The position numbers and the translations under genes were made by a program. Below, piece by piece: positions 31,189-39,772 of a DNA stretch of 64,000 nt. The notes beneath the pieces were generated by a model, which saw only the letters and a program-made list of their open reading frames with translations, did no database searches and was not told the origin of the DNA. Position 1 is the stretch's first letter; each line of letters begins with the position of its first letter. Origin of the DNA: an uncultured Paracoccaceae bacterium (lineage in GTDB: Bacteria > Pseudomonadota > Alphaproteobacteria > Rhodobacterales > Rhodobacteraceae); assembly GCA_947502145.1 (NCBI GenBank), contig CANMYO010000002.1, positions 806,001-870,000 on the forward strand. Reading direction: 5' to 3'.

Positions 31189-32112
31189 ATGGCAAGCGAA
31201 TCCTTCATCATCTACGGCGACGTAAACGTCGAAATCACGATCACCGAGAACGCCGACGGCACGTTGACCTTCACCACCTCTGTGATCACCGAGGGTGCCG
31301 ATTCAACCGGTCTGATCGGTGACATCAACGCGATATTCTTCGACGCGGGCGAAGGCGTCGTCGTCGACACGCTTATGACAAGCGATGGCACCGACCTGGC
31401 CACATCTGAATCTGTCGAATTGAAAGACGTCTTCGATGAAGAAAGCGTCACCAAGGTTGACAGCTACACCAATATGAATGGTGAGGTCGTCAAAGAAGCT
31501 GGCAAGTTCGATGGCGGTGTCCAGTTTGGCACGCAGGGTATCGGGGAAAACGATTATCAGTCAGTGTCTTTCACACTGTCGACAACGGATGGTAGCGCGC
31601 TGAGCCTGGCTGACTTCAGCGCACAAGACTTCGGCATCCGCTTGACCTCCGTTGGCGAAGAAGGCGGCAGCCGTGACGGTTCACTGAAACTGGGCGGTAC
31701 TTCGCCTGAGTTCCCGGAAGAGCCATCCGGCGTCGCAAATGACGACTACATGACTGTCTTTGCTGACGAATCCTTCAGCCCACCCTTCCCCGGCGCGCCG
31801 ACCGATCTGCTGGACAATGACACGTTCATCATGCTGGACAACGACGATGGCCCCACCAGCGTGGTTGGTGCCAACAATGTCGCTGACCCGGGTCAGATCG
31901 TCTATGGCAGCATGGGCGGCCGCGCGATCATCTACGCTGATGGCTCTGTCGATTTCTCTGCGTTGGACGACCAGGGTGACAGCGAGTTCTACGAGCTTGC
32001 AGGCGGCGAAACTGCCGTGACTGAATTCACCTATCAGACCAACGACGGGTTGGAAGCCACATTGTTCGTGACCGTGATTGGCCTGGATGGTGACGGCCCC
32101 GGCGAAGGCTGA
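31189..32112 (+). CDS. acidic cadherin/VCBS-like orphan protein
   Basis: Protein of 307 aa, very rich in Asp, Glu, Gly, Ser and Thr, with no Cys that I can see and no N-terminal signal peptide. The first part (to about residue 165) is beta-rich with regular FTTSV/ITEG/SVSFTLS strands. A Pro/Glu linker leads to a second part with ANDDYMTVFADESF, DLLDNDTFIMLDND and ATLFVTVIGLDGDGP, resembling the VCBS/cadherin-like repeats of secreted adhesins. No RTX nonapeptides or VPLPA tail were found. Type I secretion is possible but unproven. It has its own terminator. Confidence 0.6.
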   Translation: MASESFIIYGDVNVEITITENADGTLTFTTSVITEGADSTGLIGDINAIFFDAGEGVVVDTLMTSDGTDLATSESVELKDVFDEESVTKVDSYTNMNGEVVKEAGKFDGGVQFGTQGIGENDYQSVSFTLSTTDGSALSLADFSAQDFGIRLTSVGEEGGSRDGSLKLGGTSPEFPEEPSGVANDDYMTVFADESFSPPFPGAPTDLLDNDTFIMLDNDDGPTSVVGANNVADPGQIVYGSMGGRAIIYADGSVDFSALDDQGDSEFYELAGGETAVTEFTYQTNDGLEATLFVTVIGLDGDGPGEG

Positions 32113-32138
32113 TCCATTCGTACAACAAGTATGCATTA

Positions 32139-32169
32139 CGCCCGGGTGTCCCCTGGGCGTTTTGTTTTT
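32139..32169 (+). terminator. Rho-independent terminator
   Basis: CGCCCGGG pairs with CCTGGGCG (32139-32159; G-T and a five-base loop tolerated) followed by TTTTGTTTTT at 32160-32169. It lies 27 bases after the acidic orphan gene and before the convergent enoyl-CoA hydratase. Confidence 0.8.
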
Positions 32170-32202
32170 GCAGGACAGTTTGTGCGTCCGAGCGCGAGGC
32201 TG

Positions 32203-32979
32203 CTAGCGGCCCTCAAACTTGGCAGGTCGTTTTTCAAGAAAGGCAACAACACCTTCCTGAAAATCGCGGGTCTGACCACATTTCCCCTGCAATTTTGCCT
32301 CTAGCGTCAATTGCGCATCAAGATCATTGCCAAAGGATGCGCGCATGGCCTCTTTGACATATCCGTATGTCTGGGTAGGACCCTCTGCTAGCTGTGCTGC
32401 GCGTGCTTGCCAATGTGCGGTAAACTCATCAGCAGGTGTCGCTTCATAGATCATGCCCCAATCAGCGGCCTGGGTCGCGGTGATCTTATCGGCAAACAGC
32501 GACGCACCCATCGCCCGTGCCAGCCCCATCTGTCGCGGCAACATCCAGGTTCCGCCCGCGTCAGGGATCAGTCCGATACGCGTGAACGCCTGAATGAAAT
32601 ACGCATCTTCTGAGGCGATCACGACATCCGCCGCCAGAGCCAGATTTGCCCCTGCCCCTGCCGCCGCTCCATTTACCGCGCTGATTGTCGGGATCGGACA
32701 GTCGACAATCGCCCGCAGCATTGGGACATATTCGTCCCGCAGCGTGCGTTCCAGATCAAGGGATGCCGCATTACCGCCATCGCCCAGATCTTGTCCGGAA
32801 CAGAACGCCTTGCCGGTTCCGGTGAGTACCAGCACCCGCGCCGTACGCTCTGCCTGTTTGACTGCATGGGTAATCTCGGCCCGCATCTGGGTATTTAGCG
32901 CGTTCATCACATCCGGTCGCGCCAGTGAGATCACCGCCACCCCATTATTGATCACCAAGCTGATTGTGGAATAGTCCAT
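32203..32979 (-). CDS. enoyl-CoA hydratase/isomerase family protein
   Basis: Crotonase-fold enzyme of 258 aa. The oxyanion-hole strands are FCSGQDLGDGG (about 61-71) and NGAAAGAGANLALAADVVIAS (about 105-125), and AFTRIGLIPDAGGTWMLPRQMG contains a second typical signature. A PaaG-type (ring-opening of phenylacetyl-CoA, 2-(1,2-epoxy)-phenylacetyl-CoA isomerase) role is a guess, because PaaG-like proteins share LALARPDVMNALN. Start 32979 (MDYSTISLVINN) is preferred. The stop is toward the acidic protein gene. Confidence 0.8.
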   Translation of the reverse strand: MDYSTISLVINNGVAVISLARPDVMNALNTQMRAEITHAVKQAERTARVLVLTGTGKAFCSGQDLGDGGNAASLDLERTLRDEYVPMLRAIVDCPIPTISAVNGAAAGAGANLALAADVVIASEDAYFIQAFTRIGLIPDAGGTWMLPRQMGLARAMGASLFADKITATQAADWGMIYEATPADEFTAHWQARAAQLAEGPTQTYGYVKEAMRASFGNDLDAQLTLEAKLQGKCGQTRDFQEGVVAFLEKRPAKFEGR

Positions 32980-33048
32980 CGCGCCGTCCTTTGTTATGTT
33001 ACGGCGCACATTACTGAACGGATCGGTTTAGAAAACCCCAACCCAGCG

Positions 33049-33492
33049 TCATTGCCGCAGAATTTTGTCCAGTTCGGCCTTTTCCTGTGCGCTTAACGGG
33101 TCAGGCGCGGCGCTTGGCCGCCTTCGCACCGTGATCCAGCCAATGACCAGCGCCGCCAGCAACATGGCCGGGGCGGCATACCAAAGCAGCAGATTGCTGC
33201 CTTGGGCGCGCGGCTTCATCAGTACAAATTCGCCAAATCGCGCTACCATATAATCAATCGCTTCGTCGTCGCTGTCACCAGCAACCAGCCGTTCACGCAG
33301 CACAATCCGCAAATCTCGCGCGACGGGAGCGTTGGATTCGTCAATGCTTTCGTTCTGGCATACCGGACAGCGCAACTCGGTCGAGATCGCCCTCGCACGC
33401 GCCTCCAGCTCGGGGTCGTCAAGCACTTCATCAGGCTGCACGGCCCAGAGCGGGCCAGCACAGATCAGTAGGATCATCAGCAGCTTTTTCAT
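33049..33492 (-). CDS. ccmH: cytochrome c maturation protein CcmH
   Basis: Periplasmic thiol protein of 147 aa, tethered to the inner membrane. The signal peptide (MKKLLMILLICAGPLWA) is followed by LRCPVCQN, the CxxC pair that reduces apocytochrome c heme sites. A C-terminal helix (LLLWYAAPAMLLAALVIGW) anchors it. It does not carry a TPR domain, unlike E. coli CcmH, so it corresponds to the short Rhodobacter type (Ccl2). ATG overlaps the ccmF stop by four bases. Confidence 0.93.
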   Translation of the reverse strand: MKKLLMILLICAGPLWAVQPDEVLDDPELEARARAISTELRCPVCQNESIDESNAPVARDLRIVLRERLVAGDSDDEAIDYMVARFGEFVLMKPRAQGSNLLLWYAAPAMLLAALVIGWITVRRRPSAAPDPLSAQEKAELDKILRQ

Positions 33493-35459
33493 TCGGCTGC
33501 AACGCTGCGTGCTTGTTTTGCAGCCCCCACACCGATGCGCAGCCGTCGATCGCTCAGCGACAGCAACCCGCCAAGGGCCATCAGGATTGCGCCGCCCCAG
33601 ATCCAGTTTGCGAAAGGTTTGATATAGGTTCGCACGGCCCAACCGCCCTGTGCCTGCGGATCACCGATTACCACATAGATGTCGCGCAGTATTCCATTGC
33701 GAATAGCCGCTTCGGTGGTTGGCATTCTGGCGACCGGGTAGAACCGCTTTTCCGGTGACAGAACCGCAATGTCGCGTCCGTTGCGCGCAATGGTGATATC
33801 CGCAAGTGTTGACTGGTAGTTGGGCCCAGCCTCTTCGCGCACGTCCTGTAGGGTCACCTGGTAGGCGCCAACGTCAAATGTCTCTCCGATATTGGCGACG
33901 CGGATATCCTCAACCTGCCAGGCCAGAATGCCGGCCACGCCAAAGATCGTTATGCCCATGCCGCCATGGGCGACCGCTTTGCCCCAATCTGCGCGTGGCA
34001 GCTGCATGATGCGGCGCAGGCGGTCTGCCGGGCCGCCGCGGCCGCCACGCATCCACAGATCAAGCGCAGCACCGCCGACAACCCAAATCCCCAGCGCCAG
34101 TCCCACGGGCCCTAGGGCGGATCGCCCGGTCTGAACAGCAAAGGCCAGCGCTGCCGCCGCCGCAGCCACGGCAGCCAATGCCGCCAATGGTCCGCGCGCG
34201 CGTCCGAACCGGCCGCGCTTCCACGCCAGGAGGGACCCCAGCGGCAGGACAATGGCCAGCGCGATCATGAAGGGGCTGAAAGAGGCGTCAAAAAATGGTG
34301 GGCCAACCGACATCACCCGGCCAAAGGCCAGTTCAGCCACCAGCGGCCAGATCGTTCCGATAAAAACGACAAAGGCCGCGACGGCCAGCAGGATGTTATT
34401 CAGAACCAACGCGCTTTCCCGGCTTACCGTGCCAAATGCACCCTTGGACTGCAGCACATTTGCGCGCGCCGCAAACAACGTCAGCGCCCCTCCCAGAAAG
34501 AAGGTCAGGATCAGCAGGATAAAGACGCCCCGCTCAGGATCGTTGGCGAATGCATGCACAGAGGTCAGCACGCCAGAGCGGACAATAAATGTCCCCAGCA
34601 GCGAAAAGCCAAAGGCCAGAATTGCCAGCAAAACGGTCCAGCTTTTCAGTGTTTCCCGCTTTTCGACAACAATGGCAGAATGCAGCAGCGCGGCAGAAAT
34701 AAGCCAGGGCATGAATGACGCGTTTTCGACCGGATCCCAGAACCAGAAGCCCCCCCAGCCAAGCTCGTAATAGGCCCACCAAGACCCCAGGGCGATGCCA
34801 ATGGTCAAAAACATCCATGCCGCCAGAGTCCAGGGGCGCACCCATCGGCCCCAAGCCGCGTCAACCCGGCCCTCGATCAGCGCGGCAACCGCAAAACTGA
34901 ATGTCATGCTCAGCCCGACATAGCCAAGGTACAGAAACGGCGGATGGAATGCCAAACCGGGGTCTTGCAGCAATGGGTTCAGATCGCGACCGTTGAGCGG
35001 TGCAAACGTCATCCGTGTGAACGGGTTCGAAGTGAACAGGATAAAGGCATAAAACGCCACAGAGATCGACGCCTGCACCGCCAGGACCCGGGCGCGCAGC
35101 GTGTCAGGCAGATTACTGCCAAACCAGACAGCACATGCGCCAAACAGCGCCAGAATCAACAACCACAGCAACATCGAGCCCTCGTGATTGCCCCAGACAC
35201 CGCTGATCTTGTAAAGCATCGGCTTGTCTGTGTGGGAGTTGGCGAAAACCAGCTCGACCGAGAAATCAGAAACGATAAAGGCCCATGTCAGAACGGCAAA
35301 GCTGAAGCCAACCAAGAGGAACTGAGACACGGCCGCCGGCTCTGCCATCGCCATCCAGCCGCGCCACCCCTTATGCGCCCCGATCAACGGCACAAAGGTT
35401 TGGCAAATCGCAATGGCAAACGCCAGAATCAGGGTGAAGTGGGCAAGCTCAATCAACAT
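33489..35459 (-). CDS. ccmF: cytochrome c heme lyase subunit CcmF
   Basis: Polytopic membrane protein of 656 aa that attaches heme delivered by CcmE to apocytochrome c. The WWD domain is present: GSWWAYYELGWGGFWFWDPVEN. Four conserved histidines are likely among MLHSAIVVEK-type segments. ATG 35459 is chosen; GTG at 35465 is an in-frame alternative. It follows the exported 131-residue gene of the lysis cassette at a 79-base gap and overlaps ccmH. Confidence 0.93.
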   Translation of the reverse strand: MLIELAHFTLILAFAIAICQTFVPLIGAHKGWRGWMAMAEPAAVSQFLLVGFSFAVLTWAFIVSDFSVELVFANSHTDKPMLYKISGVWGNHEGSMLLWLLILALFGACAVWFGSNLPDTLRARVLAVQASISVAFYAFILFTSNPFTRMTFAPLNGRDLNPLLQDPGLAFHPPFLYLGYVGLSMTFSFAVAALIEGRVDAAWGRWVRPWTLAAWMFLTIGIALGSWWAYYELGWGGFWFWDPVENASFMPWLISAALLHSAIVVEKRETLKSWTVLLAILAFGFSLLGTFIVRSGVLTSVHAFANDPERGVFILLILTFFLGGALTLFAARANVLQSKGAFGTVSRESALVLNNILLAVAAFVVFIGTIWPLVAELAFGRVMSVGPPFFDASFSPFMIALAIVLPLGSLLAWKRGRFGRARGPLAALAAVAAAAAALAFAVQTGRSALGPVGLALGIWVVGGAALDLWMRGGRGGPADRLRRIMQLPRADWGKAVAHGGMGITIFGVAGILAWQVEDIRVANIGETFDVGAYQVTLQDVREEAGPNYQSTLADITIARNGRDIAVLSPEKRFYPVARMPTTEAAIRNGILRDIYVVIGDPQAQGGWAVRTYIKPFANWIWGGAILMALGGLLSLSDRRLRIGVGAAKQARSVAAE

Positions 35460-35538
35460 GCACACAGTTTAGACTATTCGTGCGGCGGACAACATGGGGG
35501 CCGGGTCACGAAATCGCGGGCGATGTGGGTCAGGTCAC

Positions 35539-35934
35539 TCAATAGAACACGGTGCGTGTACGCCAAAGCCAGTGGCAACGATGGGTCGCTACCGCAAAGG
35601 AGCGGTTCTGCAATTGAGCGGGTGTGAGCTGGATCAGCCAGGGGCCAAAATCCATCTGCCCGGTCGGGCGCAGCCGCGTCCCTTCCTCAAACGTCATTGC
35701 AACAAGCACACGATTTTTCCGGGTGCCGTAATACCAGCGCAACCCCTCAAAAGAGCAGTCCCGCAATCGCGTCGCGCGGCCCCAGACGCGCACGTGGGTC
35801 GCATCAACGGCATCGATATGGGTGATCGTTGCGCGGGATGTGACGGGATATAATCGCCCTTCAAGATTTCCGATCTGGGCGTTCGCAAACAAGATTGACA
35901 GCGATGCAAGCGCGATCATCAACACCTGTTTCAC
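35539..35934 (-). CDS. exported protein of unknown function in GTA release cassette
   Basis: Protein of 131 aa starting with GTG at 35934, overlapping the upstream stop by four bases (GTGA). A hydrophobic N-terminus (VLMIALASLSILFANAQ) looks like a signal peptide or anchor. The rest is soluble with CSFEGLRWYYGTRKNRVLV, FGPWLIQLTPAQLQNRS and a C-terminal THRCHWLWRTRTVFY tail. I do not recognise a family. Translational coupling to the coiled-coil/TM protein and to the holin suggests a link with the release cassette, perhaps at the outer membrane, but this is inference. Confidence 0.6.
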   Translation of the reverse strand: MKQVLMIALASLSILFANAQIGNLEGRLYPVTSRATITHIDAVDATHVRVWGRATRLRDCSFEGLRWYYGTRKNRVLVAMTFEEGTRLRPTGQMDFGPWLIQLTPAQLQNRSFAVATHRCHWLWRTRTVFY

Positions 35935-36134
35935 CCCGCCAATCCCCCTTGCAGGACATAGGTCACAATGCCCATCAACAGTCCGCCGATCACCAGCCGG
36001 ACCAGCCATTTCAGCGTATCCTCGATCGCGCCAAGCCGGTCCGCGACGTTGCCGCGGTGCACGGCCTCTACGGCGGTGCGGGTTTCGAGTTCTGTCAGGC
36101 GCTTTTCAATGCGCGTGGCCCAATCATCCCCCAT
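35931..36134 (-). CDS. small coiled-coil/TM protein (XhlA-like)
   Basis: Protein of 67 aa. Residues 5-40 form a heptad-like helix (ATRIEKRLTELETRT ... RLGAIEDTLK) and 43-62 are a transmembrane helix (LVRLVIGGLLMGIVTYVLQG). This coil-plus-TM layout is that of XhlA-type phage hemolysin/holin-associated proteins. Start MGDDWATRIEK at 36134 overlaps the holin stop by 11 bases. It probably aids membrane permeabilisation by the neighbouring holin, but could be only structural. Confidence 0.65.
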   Translation of the reverse strand: MGDDWATRIEKRLTELETRTAVEAVHRGNVADRLGAIEDTLKWLVRLVIGGLLMGIVTYVLQGGLAG

Positions 36135-36642
36135 GCCGTGCCCACCAATCCTTAAGGGCTGCGTTTTCGTCGGTCTCAGGTACGGCCATATCCGCCGGCG
36201 CATCTCGTCCGAGCGCGCGTGACATGGCAACGGTTTCCACGACAGAGCGTTGAAATTCCTGCCCCTTTGCCTGATGCCGCGCACCAAAATAGAAACTGAC
36301 AATCGCGCCCATCAGCCACCAAAGTGGTTCCGGGATCAGGGCAATGCCGGTCATTCGATCCGCAAACCAGACCGGTTCGACCATTGCGGTGATGAACAGT
36401 CCAATTGTGCCAAGTGCCAGCGCAGGGCGCGGCAGCCGGTTCAGGGCATCCACCAACCGGTCAAATACCCCGCGTCGCCGGTGTTGGAATTCTGCGGCGA
36501 ATTGCCCCAAGGCTGCGGCCTTGTCGGTGCTTTCCCGCGCCGCTTCATTCTCGGCGTTTTCGCGAAATATTTCAATCGTTTGTGCAACCCCGTTCCGGCC
36601 GTCACCAAAAAGTGCCGACATCAATCCCGTTATCAATCCCAT
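36124..36642 (-). CDS. GTA-type holin (3TM, gene transfer release)
   Basis: Protein of 172 aa matching the holin family defined in the Rhodobacter capsulatus gene transfer agent (three transmembrane segments; PF11351 family as I recall). A first short amphipathic N-terminus (MGLITGLMSALFG) is followed by a charged region, then transmembrane helices near 72-90 (ALALGTIGLFITAMVEP) and 104-122 (EPLWWLMGAIVSFYFG). It opens the membrane for endolysin release. It overlaps the endolysin by 10 bases. Confidence 0.85.
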   Translation of the reverse strand: MGLITGLMSALFGDGRNGVAQTIEIFRENAENEAARESTDKAAALGQFAAEFQHRRRGVFDRLVDALNRLPRPALALGTIGLFITAMVEPVWFADRMTGIALIPEPLWWLMGAIVSFYFGARHQAKGQEFQRSVVETVAMSRALGRDAPADMAVPETDENAALKDWWARHGG

Positions 36643-37244
36643 GTCGACGTCCTTTGCTGATGTTGCGCATCTGTCAGGTGATAACGGGGCGAGACGAACT
36701 CCTCTGCGCGTGTGATCCACCCGCCCTTGCCGCCATTGCGACGGCGCGCATATTTGCGACTTGCCGGGCGGCGATCAGCGAGTGCGTAGTAATAATTCCG
36801 CCGCGCAATGCCATAAGCGTCCACGAAATGATCAGGAGCAGCGGCAAAGGCCCGCGCCGTTGCCTCTGCCGTGATCGGGCCGATCACGCCATCAACGCCG
36901 ACATCAATGCGCATCTTGTTGAGCAATCGTTGCAGGATTTTCACGGCATGGGCACCTGCGTTGACATACATGTCAAAAACGCTGGCCTGAATGGGTTCTG
37001 GCAGAAGATTAATTCGGGGGCCTTCAAAATAGTGGCGCACAAAAATGTCTTCGGCCTGATCGCGGGTCAACCGCTGCACATCGGCCTGCGACACCCGCCC
37101 GTCTCCGTTCAGGTCCATCCCAAGTCGGCGCATGGTGTGGATGGTTACACCAAAGTTTGTGGCCCCGCCCGGATCGTCAGGATCATTCACATAGCCGCCT
37201 TCGCGGGCAACAATTGCGGATGCGATTTGTCGGACTGTTTGCAT
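36633..37244 (-). CDS. GTA-type endolysin (GH108 N-acetylmuramidase)
   Basis: Holin-associated muramidase of 203 aa. The catalytic Glu15 lies in the GH108 motif EGGYVNDPDDPGGATNFGVT, followed by a peptidoglycan-binding domain 3-type C-terminal half (NAGAHAVKILQRLLNKM, VDGVIGPITAEAT, YYYALADRRP). No signal peptide, so export depends on the holin. Rhodobacter capsulatus uses an endolysin-holin pair of this kind for gene transfer agent release. It lies 44 bases after ccmE. No GTA structural genes are in the window. Confidence 0.88.
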   Translation of the reverse strand: MQTVRQIASAIVAREGGYVNDPDDPGGATNFGVTIHTMRRLGMDLNGDGRVSQADVQRLTRDQAEDIFVRHYFEGPRINLLPEPIQASVFDMYVNAGAHAVKILQRLLNKMRIDVGVDGVIGPITAEATARAFAAAPDHFVDAYGIARRNYYYALADRRPASRKYARRRNGGKGGWITRAEEFVSPRYHLTDAQHQQRTSTWD

Positions 37245-37288
37245 GGTGACCCCCCCAGAACTGCGGGGATCAACCTGCGTGATTGAAG

Positions 37289-37747
37289 TTAATTGGTCGC
37301 TTCACCACCGTCCGGTGCAACGTATGTGCCTTGCTCCTTAAGCGCGTCGATGACCTCCTTTGGCATGTAAGTTTCATCGTGTTTGGCAAGAATTTCAACA
37401 GCTTCAAACGTTCCGTTGATGTAACGCCCTTGCCCCACCATGCCCTGACCCTCGGCAAACAGGTCAGGCAAAATGCCGGTATAGACAACCGGAATGGTCG
37501 CCCCCCCGTCGGTCACCGAAAACGCAACTTCCGTCCCTTCACCGCGTGTGATTGACCCCTCAAGCACCAGCCCGCCGATGCGGAACAACTCTGTCTCGGC
37601 AGGGGGATTCTCTGCCACTTCGCTAGGTGAGCGGAAGAACTGGAAAGAATCATCGGGAAGCTGCGACAGGATCAGCAGAATGGCGGCGATACAGATGCCT
37701 GACAACGCGATCACCTGCACCCGGCGTTTCTTCTTCAGGCTCTTCAT
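37289..37747 (-). CDS. ccmE: cytochrome c maturation heme chaperone CcmE
   Basis: Heme chaperone of 152 aa. The N-terminal membrane helix (about 11-30) is followed by an OB-fold barrel. Heme is attached covalently to His123 in AKHDETYMP, with Tyr127 as axial ligand. ATG overlaps the argC stop by four bases. It would deliver heme to CcmF encoded about 1.8 kb downstream on the same strand, with the phage-type cassette between. Confidence 0.95.
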   Translation of the reverse strand: MKSLKKKRRVQVIALSGICIAAILLILSQLPDDSFQFFRSPSEVAENPPAETELFRIGGLVLEGSITRGEGTEVAFSVTDGGATIPVVYTGILPDLFAEGQGMVGQGRYINGTFEAVEILAKHDETYMPKEVIDALKEQGTYVAPDGGEATN

Positions 37748-38772
37748 GGGAAGACCGGCGCCAGCATCAGGCCTTCGGTTTCCGGCAATCCCAGCATCAG
37801 GTTGGCATTCTGCAACGCCTGCCCGCTGGACCCTTTTGTCAGATTATCAAGCACGGCGACAACCACTGTCCGCCCCGGAATCCGATCCGAAATGACGCCA
37901 ATATGACAAAAATTGCTGGCCCGGACATGTTTCATCGCCGGGCTTTGCCCTTTTGGCAGTACCTCGATGAACGGTTCATCAGCATAGGCCGCCGCCAGAG
38001 AGGCATGTACCGCGTCCGCTTCACCGCGCACATAGACGGTCGCCAGAATGCCACGGTTGGCAGGCAAAAGGTGCGGTGTGAACTGTACCTTGACCTCTCG
38101 CCCTGCAATGGCCGAAAATTCTTGATCAAATTCGCCCAAATGACGATGGGTGCCGCCAATCGCATAGGCGCTCGCACCTTCGGATAATTCGGCGTGCAGC
38201 AGGTTTTCCTTCAAGGCACGACCCGCGCCAGACACTGCGGCCTTGAGATCGATGACAATCTCGTCAAGGTCAATCACGCCATCTGCAATCAAGGGGCGCA
38301 ACGCATATTGCCCGGTCGCCGCGTTGCAACCGGTTCCCGCAACGAGCCGGGCATGCCGGATCTCGTCGCGATAGAATTCTGTCAGCCCGTAGACCGCTTC
38401 CTTTTGCAGCGCCAGCGCAGCATGTGGTTTACCATACCATTTTTCATAGGCCGCAGGGTCCCGCAGCCGGAAATCGGCAGAGAGATCAACGACTTTCAGG
38501 CTTTCCGGCAATGTGGAAATCACCGCCTGCGACGTTGCATGTGGCAAGGCACAAAAGACAAGGTCGACAGCGTCAAACGACATGTCCTCGATTGTGGTCA
38601 GCACTGGCAGGTCCAGATGGCGCAAATGTGGAAAGACATCGGCCATCGCCATGCCAGCCTTTGAATTGCCGGACAGGCCAGTGATGTTCAGTGACGGATG
38701 GGTGGCAATCAGCCGAACCAGTTCGGCCCCGGTGTATCCGGAGGCCCCCAGAATTGCGACGTTGTGGGTCAT
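37744..38772 (-). CDS. argC: N-acetyl-gamma-glutamyl-phosphate reductase
   Basis: Enzyme of 342 aa in arginine synthesis, reducing N-acetylglutamyl phosphate to the semialdehyde. The NADP loop [13 protein letters not shown] (9-21), the catalytic Cys in [16 protein letters not shown] and [11 protein letters not shown] are visible. Its pairing with ccmE is translational (ATGA overlap), so arginine and cytochrome c genes share a transcript. Confidence 0.95.
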   Translation of the reverse strand: MTHNVAILGASGYTGAELVRLIATHPSLNITGLSGNSKAGMAMADVFPHLRHLDLPVLTTIEDMSFDAVDLVFCALPHATSQAVISTLPESLKVVDLSADFRLRDPAAYEKWYGKPHAALALQKEAVYGLTEFYRDEIRHARLVAGTGCNAATGQYALRPLIADGVIDLDEIVIDLKAAVSGAGRALKENLLHAELSEGASAYAIGGTHRHLGEFDQEFSAIAGREVKVQFTPHLLPANRGILATVYVRGEADAVHASLAAAYADEPFIEVLPKGQSPAMKHVRASNFCHIGVISDRIPGRTVVVAVLDNLTKGSSGQALQNANLMLGLPETEGLMLAPVFP

Positions 38773-38824
38773 GTCAGAACCCCTTTCGGATCAGGTATAT
38801 AGGCAAGGCCCCGCAGGGCTTCAA

Positions 38825-39637
38825 TCAAGCAGCTTCAAACGTGATCTGTCGTCGCAGGAACTGCGTGGCGCGATCCGAAACGCGCTGCGGGTCACCCGTG
38901 GTCAGAAAGGCGCTTTTCTGGCCGGGGCCGACCATCTCTGGCCGCCGGTCAAGATAATCGGCAAGGCTTTCGGCCACGAGGCTGGCTTGTGAAAAGACCT
39001 TGACCTCGGGTCCCAGCGCATCCTGGAACGTCTCTGCCATCAGCGGATAATGCGTACAGCCAAGGATCGCTGCGTCCGGTTCCGGCATCTTGCGTTTCAG
39101 CGCGTCCACATGGCTGCGCACCAATGCTTCGGCCAAGATCATGTCCGCATCTTCGATCGCGTCCACGACACCGCCACAGGCCTGCGCTTCGACGTCAACA
39201 CCAATCGCCCGGAAAGCGAGTTCGCGCTGAAAAGCGCGGCTGCGGACAGTGGCAGGGGTTGCGAACAGGGCCACGTGTTTCGTTGCAACCTCACGCGGGG
39301 GTGAATTGTCACCCCACTGACGTTCGGTCAGCGCCTCGATCAATGGCACAAAGACGCCCAGCACACGCTTTCCCTCGGGAACCCAAGAGTCCTGCATCTT
39401 GCGCAGGGCGGCCGCACTGGCCGTGTTGCAGGCCAGGATCACAAGATCGCAGCCCGCCTCAAATAGCCGCTCCGTTGCCTTTGTCGTCAGCGCGTAAATG
39501 TCGTCGGCATCACGCACACCATAAGGTGCATGCGCACTGTCACCCATATAGACCAACGGCAGATCCGGCAGCCGTTTATGCACCGCGTCCAGCACCGTCA
39601 GGCCACCCAGCCCGCTATCGAAAATGCCAACAGCCAT
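38825..39637 (-). CDS. murI: glutamate racemase
   Basis: Enzyme of 270 aa making D-glutamate for peptidoglycan. The paired catalytic cysteines are seen in LACNTASA and GCTHYPL. The N-terminal [15 protein letters not shown] motif binds substrate. No transmembrane segment. It lies 52 bases upstream of argC on the minus strand. Confidence 0.95.
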   Translation of the reverse strand: MAVGIFDSGLGGLTVLDAVHKRLPDLPLVYMGDSAHAPYGVRDADDIYALTTKATERLFEAGCDLVILACNTASAAALRKMQDSWVPEGKRVLGVFVPLIEALTERQWGDNSPPREVATKHVALFATPATVRSRAFQRELAFRAIGVDVEAQACGGVVDAIEDADMILAEALVRSHVDALKRKMPEPDAAILGCTHYPLMAETFQDALGPEVKVFSQASLVAESLADYLDRRPEMVGPGQKSAFLTTGDPQRVSDRATQFLRRQITFEAA

Positions 39638-39772
39638 CGTCCTGCCTTCGTCTCTTATCGCTCATTGCGCCCCAAAGCCGGGGCCTTAACACGGTCATAT
39701 GCGCCTTTGTGGCGGATTTCCATTGAAGACTTTGTGCCGCGTTCCGAATTGCCTCCGCCATTCCTGATTTGA

